Part shown: positions 18,901 to 27,176 of the stretch, piece by piece | Numbering within the stretch: position 1 is the stretch's first letter | Layout: every line of letters begins with the position of its first letter | Origin: Mnemiopsis leidyi | Lineage: Eukaryota > Ctenophora > Tentaculata > Lobata > Bolinopsidae | DNA: 27,176 nucleotides | Direction of reading: 5' to 3' | Assembly: GCA_000226015.1 (NCBI GenBank) | Contig: JH152664.1 | Span: forward strand, 114,126 to 141,301 | Translations under genes and position numbers: made by a program | The notes under the pieces: model-generated | The model's database searches: none | The model's input: the letters and a program-made list of their open reading frames with translations, nothing else | Told to the model about the DNA's origin: nothing

Positions 18901-20093
18901 TCAATTTTTCAATAGTAGGAACAGTCATAGCTTTAGTGGACAAAGTAATAGCCAATAACTTTAGCAGGTAAAGATATACACAGATAGATATATGTACACA
19001 TAGCTACATTTACATTAAGCACAGAATTTGTGGCACTTGCAGCTAGGCTACGTATAAGATGTAATTATTATAAAGATTCAACATGTTGCAACTGTGACGA
19101 ACACTGACTGCGCTAGGGTAATATCCTCTTATGCTGTTGAGAGAGGGTTCCAGCTATTGAGAGAGGGTACCACTACTGTGCGTCAAATTTCTATATAGAA
19201 AGGTATTTTTGAGGAGAGTTTGTTTTTTGTCACGTGATTGCCTTGCTTGATTTTGATCGGCCGTACTACTCACCAATCGCTGTCGCATGATACATGATTA
19301 GATATGGGACCCCTCTAAAAATACATTTATTTAATGATGTGCAAGTGAGGGAAATTTTATAAATCCTTCGATCGTTTTTGAAAATTTACTTCGATGTTCT
19401 ACATCATCTTCAGTTTCGATTAATGTCATAAATTTGTAATTTTGTAAAATTTGTAATAGAGAACGGTATTTCCGGAGAGCCTCCCGCAATGTTTTTAAGA
19501 TTTCAAACTTCATTTTACAAAATTTGTTTGCCCTTCTTCAGTTCTCTGTAGAGTAATACTCTTACTTGGTCCAATAGAAATAGGTTGATTTTCAGAACGA
19601 AGGTAGGGCACTGCATTTTGAGAAATGGGGTTTAAAATTTAAGACACTTCACCAGAACTATTTCTCTATAGTCTTAAATCCCCCAAACTTCAAATTAACA
19701 GTAGAGATTGAGAACGGTGTAAGAAGGGACGTGTCACAAATTTGGTTTGTTGAAAGAATAGCCAGGTACGAGCAATATCGAGAAGGGCCATGTCAAAACA
19801 AAGAAATCCGTCGCCTTCCAACGAATACCGATTCGAATATATGGGTATTGGGTCATCTTGTGTGTTTTAGTGTTTCGTGAATTATAGTATCATCAAGTTG
19901 GATATTATTGACAAAGGTAAGAATGCGTGGAGAGAATTATAAGTTTTCGTTAATTCAAATGTGTTTAGGAGTACCTAGATGATTGAGGAGGAAACCTAGT
20001 ATGGCAAGATACTAAGTTTAACCGGTGAAAAGCTTCATTTGAGGTTCACATACTTAAAATTTTGCTTTGGTGATTTTGACAATTTATGGGCCC
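18901..20093. other. Intergenic, no gene seen; one dispersed-repeat copy
   Basis: It contains a two-copy phrase (ttgagagagggttccagcta, near 19137-19175), one CACGTG at 19231, and copy B of the dispersed repeat at 19612-19676. A 60-codon minus-strand frame at 19331-19513 has a helical look (LREALRKYRSLLQILQNYKF) but I recognise no family and see no splice sites that support it. Confidence 0.4.
19612..19676. repeat. Dispersed repeat, copy B
   Basis: Same block order as 2726-2805: TTTTGAGAAATGGGGTTTAA, then TTTAAGACAC, then CACCAGAAC, then TTTCTCTATAG. Diverged from copy A by many single changes, so both are old members of an interspersed family. Confidence 0.5.
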
Positions 20094-20201
20094 AGCTAGC
20101 ATCTTCCTCGATAAAATTGTTGTATTTGTAGCTAGCATCTTCCTCGATAAAATTGTTGTATTTGTAGCTAGCATCTTCCTCGATAAAATTGTTGTATTTG
20201 T
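20094..20201. repeat. 36-bp minisatellite, 3 perfect copies
   Basis: agctagcatcttcctcgata and the 16 bases after it are repeated at 20094, 20130 and 20166 with no difference seen. Recent expansion. Confidence 0.95.
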
Positions 20202-22546
20202 AATAGTTCAAACTTCGTTGTACAAGTGATAATGTCCCTAGAGGTTTGATGTGACGGTACTGGCAGATTGAACCGCGCCCAGCTTACTAAACCACTTTGA
20301 TCTCACAACCAGGAATCATTATATTCTTAGCACGATGGTCTTGTACCGTTGTTTCAGCTCATATTGGGAGAGCCCACTTGACGAAAGAAGAATCTTTAAT
20401 ACTACTTTAACCTAAAACAGGGTTAGGCTCCATGTTTGTGATAATCTGCTTGTCGTGACTTGTTTTCGCGTGATAATCTGCCTGACGTGACTAAAGGTCA
20501 CGTGGTCTGTTAAATATTTCAATATTTTACCACTTTACGTCAGCCGACCAACTGTTCGTTTGGATCCTAAAGACAGTTTAAATTACTGAATTTTTAATAC
20601 AGTTTTAATTTCTGGATTAAAATTTCAAATACTGATTTACATTTAGTATAGATATTACCCTGTAGTGTAATTTTTTTCTGAATTTTTGAGTAGAATTAAA
20701 AGTGTAATTACACAATTGTACTGTCTAATTACACCTGCAACTCATAATTATACCTGCAACTCCTGAAAATGTATATCTTATATCCAAACTTTCATTGAAC
20801 GTTTCATTGATTTAATTAAGCTTTCAGTTTAATCCGACCAGAATGTGACAATAGCCAGACATAGAGGCCGGCTTTATGCAGCGACTGAACTGAAAGTCAA
20901 TTTTACTTTGCTGAACAGCAGAATTGTCTCACTACAAAGAGGTCAATTATAAGCGTGGACTCAAACCGCTCTCAACCTTTTTGGTCACTGCAAGTCCAAT
21001 TACACTCAATATTATGCCGTGACGTTATAGAGGGGTGAATTATGACTTAGTTTTCTCCCCGTCTCTTGCTAATCGCGTATTAGGAGTTAAGAGAAAGTTA
21101 GAAAAAACTTGGATCCGCATGAGCGAGGATCGTTTAGGACAATACATTACGAAATTGTGCGGCATCTTACTCTAGTTCCCCCCCCCCCCCCCCCGTGCTG
21201 GAATTTTACACTCAGTAAGTACTCTCGAATGTCGTGCTATTGTTGCAATAGATACACTCGCAAGCTTGTGTGATTATTACGGTAATTGCTAAGTGTACAG
21301 TTACTAAATTGAGAATTATAAATGTTGAGATTTTACTGATATTGTGTACATGACTATCGACTTAATAATATATAATTGAGTACTTTGTACATTGTACACT
21401 ATGTACACTGTACAAATAAATTGTACTCAGTACATACGTGAAGCTACAGGACATTCTGTCTTGCGCAACATTTAAATGCTAACTCATAATAATCTTATAA
21501 ACTCAACTTTCTCCCGACTTGTTTAAAGATAAACAAGTTTCTTCATAATAATCACCCGTAATGTTATGCAGTACATCTGAAAAAAAGACTTTGGTATGTT
21601 ACTAGAAAACTTGACAAGTGTATTAAAATGTTGGTAAATGTTACGCAACCCTGTCCTTTACGTCCACGGTTCCTTTCACTGGTTTCCAATGACGGACCAC
21701 ACTCGTGTGCTTAGTAATTATGTTTAATGTGTTATGCGCATAAAGGAGACTATAACAATACCGTTATGGTGAGTGTTGTAATAAAATATGTTGGAAATGT
21801 TTTCGTCACGTGTAGTGACTAGTGTCACGTGTTGTCTAGTACGTGATTTCCTGACTCGCACTGACGCACTGCCGTGCTTGCAGTTTTGTTGTATGTGATT
21901 TTCTCATCGCAGTGTGTAACTGTACGTTTGTAGTGTGCTGATGTCATTCCTTGTGCAGAATTCTTGTCTAATTATAGGATTGTTGGCTATTTATTTTGAC
22001 TACGTTTTAGGACCCGCCCATATTTAAGATTGTGCGTTACTTTCGGCCAGGAGAGTGCTAGAACAGTCTATATTTGTTCTATATAATATTTTCATGACAT
22101 TGTAATGATTCACAGTACAATTTGTTAAGGTCTTAGGTCAAGACAAAGTGGCAGCTGTACGTGATTACTGATCAGTGCTGCATTTAGCTTGTACCATTAA
22201 ATTGTACCTTTAAATTGTACCATTAGCATTATTATTACTATAAGGTTTGATTTAGTTTCATCAAAAAAGTAAATCAGCGCCAGCAGCTTCAAAGAAAAGT
22301 TGCTTCCGGGATTTGATTGATATTTTTATTTCTATCACAACGTAAATACAACCGCCAATGTTCCTACATACAAGCCAACAAACACGACACTTTGTAATAA
22401 GCAGATGTTAGACATTCACCTTCGGCTCTTTGCCGACGCTAGTTAGCGGCCTGTCTCGCAGCTGCCCGACACAGACCAACCCTTACTCCAGTCTTTCTCT
22501 TTTACTTCATAACTACACTCGCACTTAACGGGCCAGGGCAGGGCAT
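20202..22546. other. Intergenic, no gene seen
   Basis: AT-rich. It contains a 17-base poly-C run (21178-21194), a cluster of GTAC/TGTACA palindromes near 21380-21440 (ttgtacattgtacactatgt), repeated 'aattacacctgcaactc' phrases near 20730-20765, and three CACGTG hexamers (20499, 21807, 21826). A GC-richer stretch at 22420-22490 has no frame of note. Confidence 0.45.
21178..21194. repeat. Poly-C run of 17
   Basis: An unbroken run of C from 21178 to 21194. Runs of this length are often misjudged in assemblies, so the exact count should not be trusted. Confidence 0.85.
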
Positions 22547-22950
22547 TTGTAACCTCATTGTTGTAACCTAACTGTTGTAACCTAACTGTTGTTACTTTAC
22601 TGTTGTAACCTAACCTCACTATTTTAACTTTACTGTTGTAACCTCATTGTTGTTACTTTACTGTTGTGACCTTGCTGTTGTAACCTCACTATTTTAACTT
22701 TACTGTTGTAACTTTACTGTTGTAACTTTACTGTTGTGACCTTGCTGTTGTAACCTCACTTGTTGTTACTTTACTGTTGTGACCTCATTGTTGTAACCTA
22801 ACTGTTGTAACGTTGTAACTTTACTGTTGTGACCTCACTGTTGTAACCTAACTGTTGTAACCTCACTGTTGTAACCTCACTGTTGTAACCTAACTGTTGT
22901 AACCTCACTGTTTTACATAACTGTTGTAACCTCACTGTTTTAACCTCACT
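22547..22950. repeat. 14-bp minisatellite (ttgtaacctcactg), about 29 copies
   Basis: About 400 bases of a 14-base unit with a small set of variants: ttgtaacctcactg, ttgtaacctaactg, ttgttactttactg, ttgtgaccttgctg and ttttaactttactg. The variants recur in blocks, which suggests segment duplications within the array. It is the longest array in the gene-poor right half. Confidence 0.95.
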
Positions 22951-24365
22951 GATTGATATTAGAACAGTCAGCTAGCGGTACGTCTCTTTAGCTAAAGTAA
23001 AATAATCCCTGGCGTTTTCGTTTTGAGATCTGTACGCTGTAATTCGTCCGACTGTTTCAAGATTCGTACCACGTGATGTATAACGTGGTGTTGCCTTGGT
23101 AACGGGACTGTCACATGATTGCCGTTCTTGTACGAGAATTTTCCTTGTACGTGAATTTTCCTTGTACGTGATTTTGTAGCTACTATAAGCTTCGGGACCT
23201 TTCAAGTTGGAATTTCTTCAATTTTGTTATTATCAAAATATGATTAATCCTTCTGCAACCGTAAGTTTTTAAACGATTCAACATAAGTCAACATGGCTAG
23301 TGTATATCGTTCTGCTTGGCGTCAAACATTTGTTAACAGAAAGTTATTTAACATATAATATTCTACCAAATCTAAACCACAGATTGAAGCACACATCAGG
23401 CATATTGGCATAAGAACCGTTCAGCCTCCTCATTTTCAGTAAAATATTCAAGCCACACTGTTCTTGTTCCTTTATCATCAAGTACCTTAAACGTATCCAG
23501 TTAGCTATGAATATACGGCCGTCTGGTCTTCTATCCCGTCTTCGAACAGCGAGATTTCAACGTACGGTGTTTTTGTTTGATTCTTTAACAGCCACGTGGG
23601 CAGTGGCACGTGACCTTTTGCGTTGTCTGATCACGAGTGTTAAATTCAGCGTCTCGGCTCTTCGATAGCAGCATCTTTCTAGACCTCCGCTCGCTGCATT
23701 ATTCAACTTATATAGAAACCAGAACGTTTACGTGATCTACCTTTCAAGACGAACCTGGATTTACCCGCAGGCTTGACGATATTTATTTTTATTTGCGACC
23801 ATGACTCTGAATAAGTGCATTAACTTGAATTATTTCTTATTAAGACATTTAAATTGCTTAAACAACGTGCGATTAAACATGCTCAGTGAAGAATTTAACC
23901 GTGGCCCGTGCATCTAGATATCCATGCTTAAACACTGCCCTCGAGTTTTACGATAGCTGAATCTTTTAAAATCGTGTGATTTGATCTCCCAGCTAATTAG
24001 CCCATATTTGTCGATTTTTGCTCTGTTGAGCATCTCTTTAGACTTTAAGACTTTGAAAATCGAACTGAATGTAAGAATGGCTGACAATCTAATTCTGTCA
24101 GCCTCTTTTCGTTTCCATCTTCATTGATTTCTGGTTCAACAAGTTTATGTTCGATAGCTTCCCATAACTTTTTATAGGTTATCCGCTGTCACATGATAGG
24201 GTAAATTTCTGACCCTTCCCAAAAAAACCGTTCTCTAAAACTCTATAAGTAAGTTTAACTGCGTCCGCTTCAATACCAAATTTATGATTTTGACCTATTT
24301 TGACGTATTTTGCGTTTGAAGTATATTTTTAAAGACTTGAATCTCGCTAAAAGTCATTTCTATAA
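22951..24365. other. Intergenic, no gene seen
   Basis: It contains CACGTG at 23070, 23593 and 23607, and a 17-bp tandem repeat at 23127-23176. Minus-strand frames at 22972-23205 and around 23350-23570 give short peptides without recognisable domains or convincing splice sites. I see no RNA gene. Confidence 0.4.
23127..23176. repeat. 17-bp tandem repeat, 3 copies, containing TTGTACGTGA
   Basis: cttgtacgagaattttc, cttgtacgtgaattttc and cttgtacgtgattttg follow one another at 23127, 23144 and 23161. Each carries a TACGTG/TACGAG core, close to the CACGTG hexamers around it. Confidence 0.85.
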
Positions 24366-24560
24366 ACATACATCTCTAGGTAGAAGAATATGCGATGTGG
24401 GTCGCTGCATGAGCAAAGTTACCGTTATCTGTGCTAGCTCCATCATCTTTGTACAAACCGCTGCATGACCGAAGTGACTGGTATATGTGCCAGTTCCATC
24501 ATCTCTAGGTAGCTAAGTATAAACGACGTAGTCCGCTACACGGTCAAAGTTTTTCTGTCA
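24366..24560. repeat. Three diverged tandem copies, about 65-75 bp each
   Basis: The phrases catctctaggtag, cgctgcatgagcaaagt / cgctgcatgaccgaagt / cgctacacggtcaaagt and tgccagttccatcat recur in the same order three times. The copies differ at many positions, so this array is older than the others in the window. Confidence 0.65.
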
Positions 24561-24576
24561 GGAACCCGACAATCTG

Positions 24577-24650
24577 TTGTATGGACCACGTATATATATA
24601 TATATATATATAATATATATATATATATATAATATAGAGGTCCACACATT
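24577..24650. repeat. (AT)n tract inside an inverted repeat
   Basis: About 46 bases of alternating AT (24591-24636) are flanked by tgtatggaccac on the left and the near reverse complement gaggtccacaca on the right, about 10 of 12 matching. The whole can form a long cruciform or hairpin. Confidence 0.75.
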
Positions 24651-25475
24651 GCCTGCTTCAACGGATCTAACCTTCCCTTCTTTAAAGCCGGCTCAAGAAT
24701 ACAGACGTGATCTAGTGAAGGCGCGATCGTGATCTATCGTCCGTGATGTGCCTGCTGAAAACGATAAAACCGTATATAGTTGATGCACTAGAGAGCTATT
24801 CAAATGTTTAAGTGGTCATCTTCGTCGCCGGTAGCGTCGCGAGCTTTTCTTGGGGTTGCTTTGCTGCTGTCTCTTACGTCCTAGTGGGTAGATATCGGAC
24901 CTTCATTCGGTGGGTTCTACCCCCAACTTTGTGTCAGGTATATTGCACTGGGGTAAAATGTTTGTTCTTCATTAATAAAGGCTAAACAAAAACAGCAGAG
25001 TGAGCTGTGTATGTTAGCTCCCTTACTACCGTCACTGCCCATCCGGTCACGCATGGTGGTGTAATCCCCTCAACCACACTGCTCAATTAGGAGGTTTTTA
25101 GTGCGGTAGTGCTATGATAGTTCTTTAAGCTTGGTTCCGTTAAAGTCGTTCGATTTCTGTTTTAAACTGTTTTAAAGCTTGGTTGTGCTCTTGAGGAACA
25201 TACTGCTATTTCCATGGGTACTATGAGGTACTTAGGCTACATTAGATATTTTGTACTTTTGAAGATTTTCTACGGCCACTAATAATATGTAAAACATATT
25301 TGTCCGTGGCATGGTCTTCACTGCAATTCCTGTTTAACGAACCAAAACATAAAACGAATTAAAAAACTTTCATGCCAGAAATCATGCAAACTTCTTTGAT
25401 AAATGCAGTTTTAGGGATTTGGACATTGAAATACTGAAGGCTTCATCTGCGACCTTAGTTAATCCGCTCTCGGGG
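24651..25475. other. Intergenic, no gene seen
   Basis: Moderately GC-richer than its surroundings from 24660 to 25110, with an AATAAA at about 24974 and no coding frame I can support. Possible promoter-like or repeat sequence; nothing specific identified. Confidence 0.35.
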
Positions 25476-25764
25476 CCTGATCACTTTATAACCGTGAACT
25501 TGAAGCCTGATCGGTACCTGATCTCTTAATACCGTGAACGTGAAGCCTGATTCGTACCTGATCACTTTAAAACCGTGAACGTGAAGCCTGTTTGTACCTG
25601 ATCACTGTAAAACCGTGAACGTGAAGCCTGATTTGTACCTGATCACTTTAAAACCGTGAACGTGAAGCCTGATTCGTACCTGATCACTTTATAACCGTGA
25701 ACGTGAAGCCTGATTCGTACCTGATCACTTTAAAACCGTGAACGTGAAGCCTGATTCGTACCTG
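25476..25764. repeat. 40-41-bp minisatellite, 7 copies
   Basis: The start cctgatcactttaaaaccgt recurs at 25476, 25517, 25557, 25597, 25638, 25679 and 25720, followed in each copy by gaacgtgaagcctgattcgta or a close variant, and a partial eighth copy begins at 25761. The first two copies are the most diverged, and the last three are almost identical. Confidence 0.95.
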
Positions 25765-26041
25765 AGTCCTGAGCTAATGTACATATGCTCGAACACTCTT
25801 GCATGTTAACGTATGTGATATTTCAATAGTGTGGCTTGATAACGTGCATGATATAGAAAGCACGACAGAGAAGGATATCTGTAAATACTATCAGTGTTTC
25901 ACTTGGAGGTTCACCGGAGACACAAGATAAGGGTCCTGGGCTGGTAAAAGACATCTCTCATATTCGGCCCGATATTCTCATTTGAGCGTTATTAAATGAT
26001 CAAAATTTATATCATACCATGTTCTCCTTTCTTACGGATAA
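25765..26041. other. Intergenic, no gene seen
   Basis: AT-rich flank between the 41-bp array and the possible exon at 26042. No motif that I can support. Confidence 0.35.
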
Positions 26042-26193
26042 GTTTTGACTAAGTTGAACCGAAAAAGAGTGGAGTTTCTGAAAAACTTTGAACTGGCACA
26101 ATGCTGTGAAATTTCAAGTTCAGTGCCGAATCACGTGACAGATATGACACAGGACATGGACCAAACAGCATCGCCCACGTTCATTAAAGACAG
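26042..26193 (+). CDS. Possible first coding exon of a plus-strand gene running off the right edge
   Basis: A frame open from 26042 (after a stop at 26039-26041) through to an excellent donor, cag|gtaagc at 26193/26194. It encodes about 50 residues, with in-frame ATGs at 26144 and 26156; from the first ATG it reads MTQDMDQTASPTFIKDR, ending in phase 2. Upstream codons (KLNRKRVEFLKNFELAQCCE) also look protein-like but need not be translated. I recognise no family. No matching downstream exon was found before 27176, and the one acceptor-like site I tested (tttcag at about 26733) gives an immediate stop in this phase. Weak call. Confidence 0.25.
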
Positions 26194-26866
26194 GTAAGCC
26201 TGCTAATTTTACATATAAAATGTCATGGTTAAAAAAACGTGGCGTGTGATTCATTGTACGTGACCGATTGTGAATAATTGGCTAGCATGTCGGTTATTAA
26301 GAGTAGATTAGCGGTTAGTTCAGTGTGCACGTGACATGACTCGTGTTCTTTATCTGCACGTGACAAATACATCAATAAAACAAAGTTGCGTAACAGCTTT
26401 GTGCAGTTTGCGACCACGTACAATCAACAATTTTAGCGTAAAACAATAAAAAGGTTTTTTATTGTATTTTCTTTATCCTTATGCCTTTTTGCGGAATGTA
26501 AAAAGCTTAGGAATTTTATATAAAGTGGTGGTCGTCAGAGGACACAGGGATTGCCACGTTTGCCAAATCGCGACCGCGCCGTAATATGCTGTGCCAGTTA
26601 TTGCAACGAGTAGTAGTTTTGTATCTAAAATGTTTTTATGCAATGGTCGAATTCCGAAACTTTCAGTTTCGATAATTTTCGCGTGATTAATATCTTGGAA
26701 GCGGTAAAATGTAATGTACATAATTTGATTTCAGGTAATAAGAGGTTCACAAAACATCTTTATCATCTTTATTATGTTTATTAAGAATTCTTTGTTGTTA
26801 AACTTAATAAAATATTGCCTGGCTACCCATCTATGATGCAATTGAGTAATTTTTTTGTAAAAATAC
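26194..26866. other. Intergenic or intronic, no feature recognised
   Basis: It contains two CACGTG hexamers 29 bases apart (26328, 26357), both followed by AC. Minus-strand frames at 26229-26423 and 26479-26721 have no recognisable content. Confidence 0.35.
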
Positions 26867-26872
26867 TTGACC

Positions 26873-27097
26873 ATGGCCACTGACACCCAGAATTTTTTCT
26901 ATGGGCGTGGTAAAAATGGACATTTTGTGGTCAAATATAATTTTGCTATCACCATTTTGGCTACGGAAAATTTGAATTTTTACAGTGAAAATGCTCAAAA
27001 TATAACCATTTTACCATGGTTTCAAGTGGGGAGGGGGCCTTTTTCAGGTCCTCATTTCGAGCAAGCTCGACTCCCAGAGGTGTGCACTGAATGTTAA
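26873..27097 (+). CDS. Small open frame with strong start context, unrecognised
   Basis: gaccATGGcc is a near-ideal vertebrate-type start context. The frame gives about 74 residues, MATDTQNFFYGRGKNGHFVV and on, ending RLPEVCTEC. No signal peptide, domain or homologue that I know. A minus-strand frame is open over part of the same stretch (26961-27176), and the repeated ccattttggc/ccattttacc phrases suggest a repeat, so a chance frame in an interspersed element is as likely as a gene. Confidence 0.15.
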   Translation: MATDTQNFFYGRGKNGHFVVKYNFAITILATENLNFYSENAQNITILPWFQVGRGPFSGPHFEQARLPEVCTEC

Positions 27098-27176
27098 CGG
27101 GTGTGTTATGTTGTGGGTGGGCCGAAGGATCAACCAAGCTACATGATGTGTACGGAGCAGATATTTGAACGGACAA

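Noticed and set aside
19331-19513. 60-codon minus-strand frame with helical appearance
   Set aside because: No recognisable domain, no splice sites, and it is near the length expected by chance; kept only as a remark in the regional entry.
19814-19860. tRNA T-arm-like gattcgaat flanked by complementary aatacc/ggtatt
   Set aside because: No acceptor, D or anticodon arm fits upstream; a chance small hairpin.
23370-23570. Protein-like minus-strand stretches (LDTFKVLDDKGTRTVWLEYF) and an overlapping 60-codon frame
   Set aside because: The first is closed by a stop directly upstream with no AG acceptor between, and the second has no start or splice support. Neither matches a family I know.
25476-25764. 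Possible CRISPR-like array
   Set aside because: Units follow each other without unique spacers, and the window is animal DNA. It is an ordinary minisatellite.
1-27176. tRNA, rRNA and spliceosomal RNA genes
   Set aside because: I looked for B-box (GGTTCGANNCC) and known snRNA cores on both strands by eye and found none that fold. A tRNAscan or Infernal run would be decisive.

Overview
This window is animal (metazoan) nuclear DNA. It is AT-rich by eye and holds two multi-exon genes with GT-AG introns, many tandem repeats and several decayed retroelement pieces. A run of 11 Ns lies in a microsatellite at 10388-10398, so it comes from a draft assembly. The two host genes I can read exon by exon are conserved across animals. 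The retroelement types would suit a cnidarian or another marine invertebrate, but I cannot fix the species.

Layout. (1) 430-2970, minus strand: the first seven coding exons of SUCLA2, the mitochondrial ADP-forming succinyl-CoA ligase beta subunit. The rest of the gene lies beyond the left edge, and a LINE-like C-terminal piece occupies 1-319. (2) 2971-8420: the divergent intergenic space between the two genes. It holds two copies of an unrecognised C-terminal coding fragment, a CpG-rich patch, several GC-rich perfect hairpins (two of them an inverted pair), a decayed retroelement fossil on the plus strand and a broken LINE reverse transcriptase on the minus strand. (3) 8421-15469, plus strand: a complete ten-exon gene for a 440-residue GPR180-like seven-transmembrane protein (GOLD-domain/seven-TM family). 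(4) 15470-27176: about 11.7 kb with no gene I can identify. It carries at least seven separate mini- or microsatellites, a long poly-C run, an AT palindrome and many CACGTG sites. Near the right edge are one possible first exon (26042-26193) and one small ORF in a strong start context (26873-27097).

The two genes are transcribed away from each other. One encodes a Krebs-cycle enzyme subunit and the other a secretory-pathway or cell-surface membrane protein, and nothing here links their functions.

The most interesting pattern is that four of the introns carry minisatellites lying against, or within about 35 bases of, the 3' splice site. Several of these units contain branch-point-like or AG motifs, so the splicing signals themselves have been tandemly copied. 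In GPR180 intron 8 the repeat offers four decoy AG acceptors, and the nearest one would place an in-frame stop in the message. I found no clear evidence of a wholly new multi-gene system.
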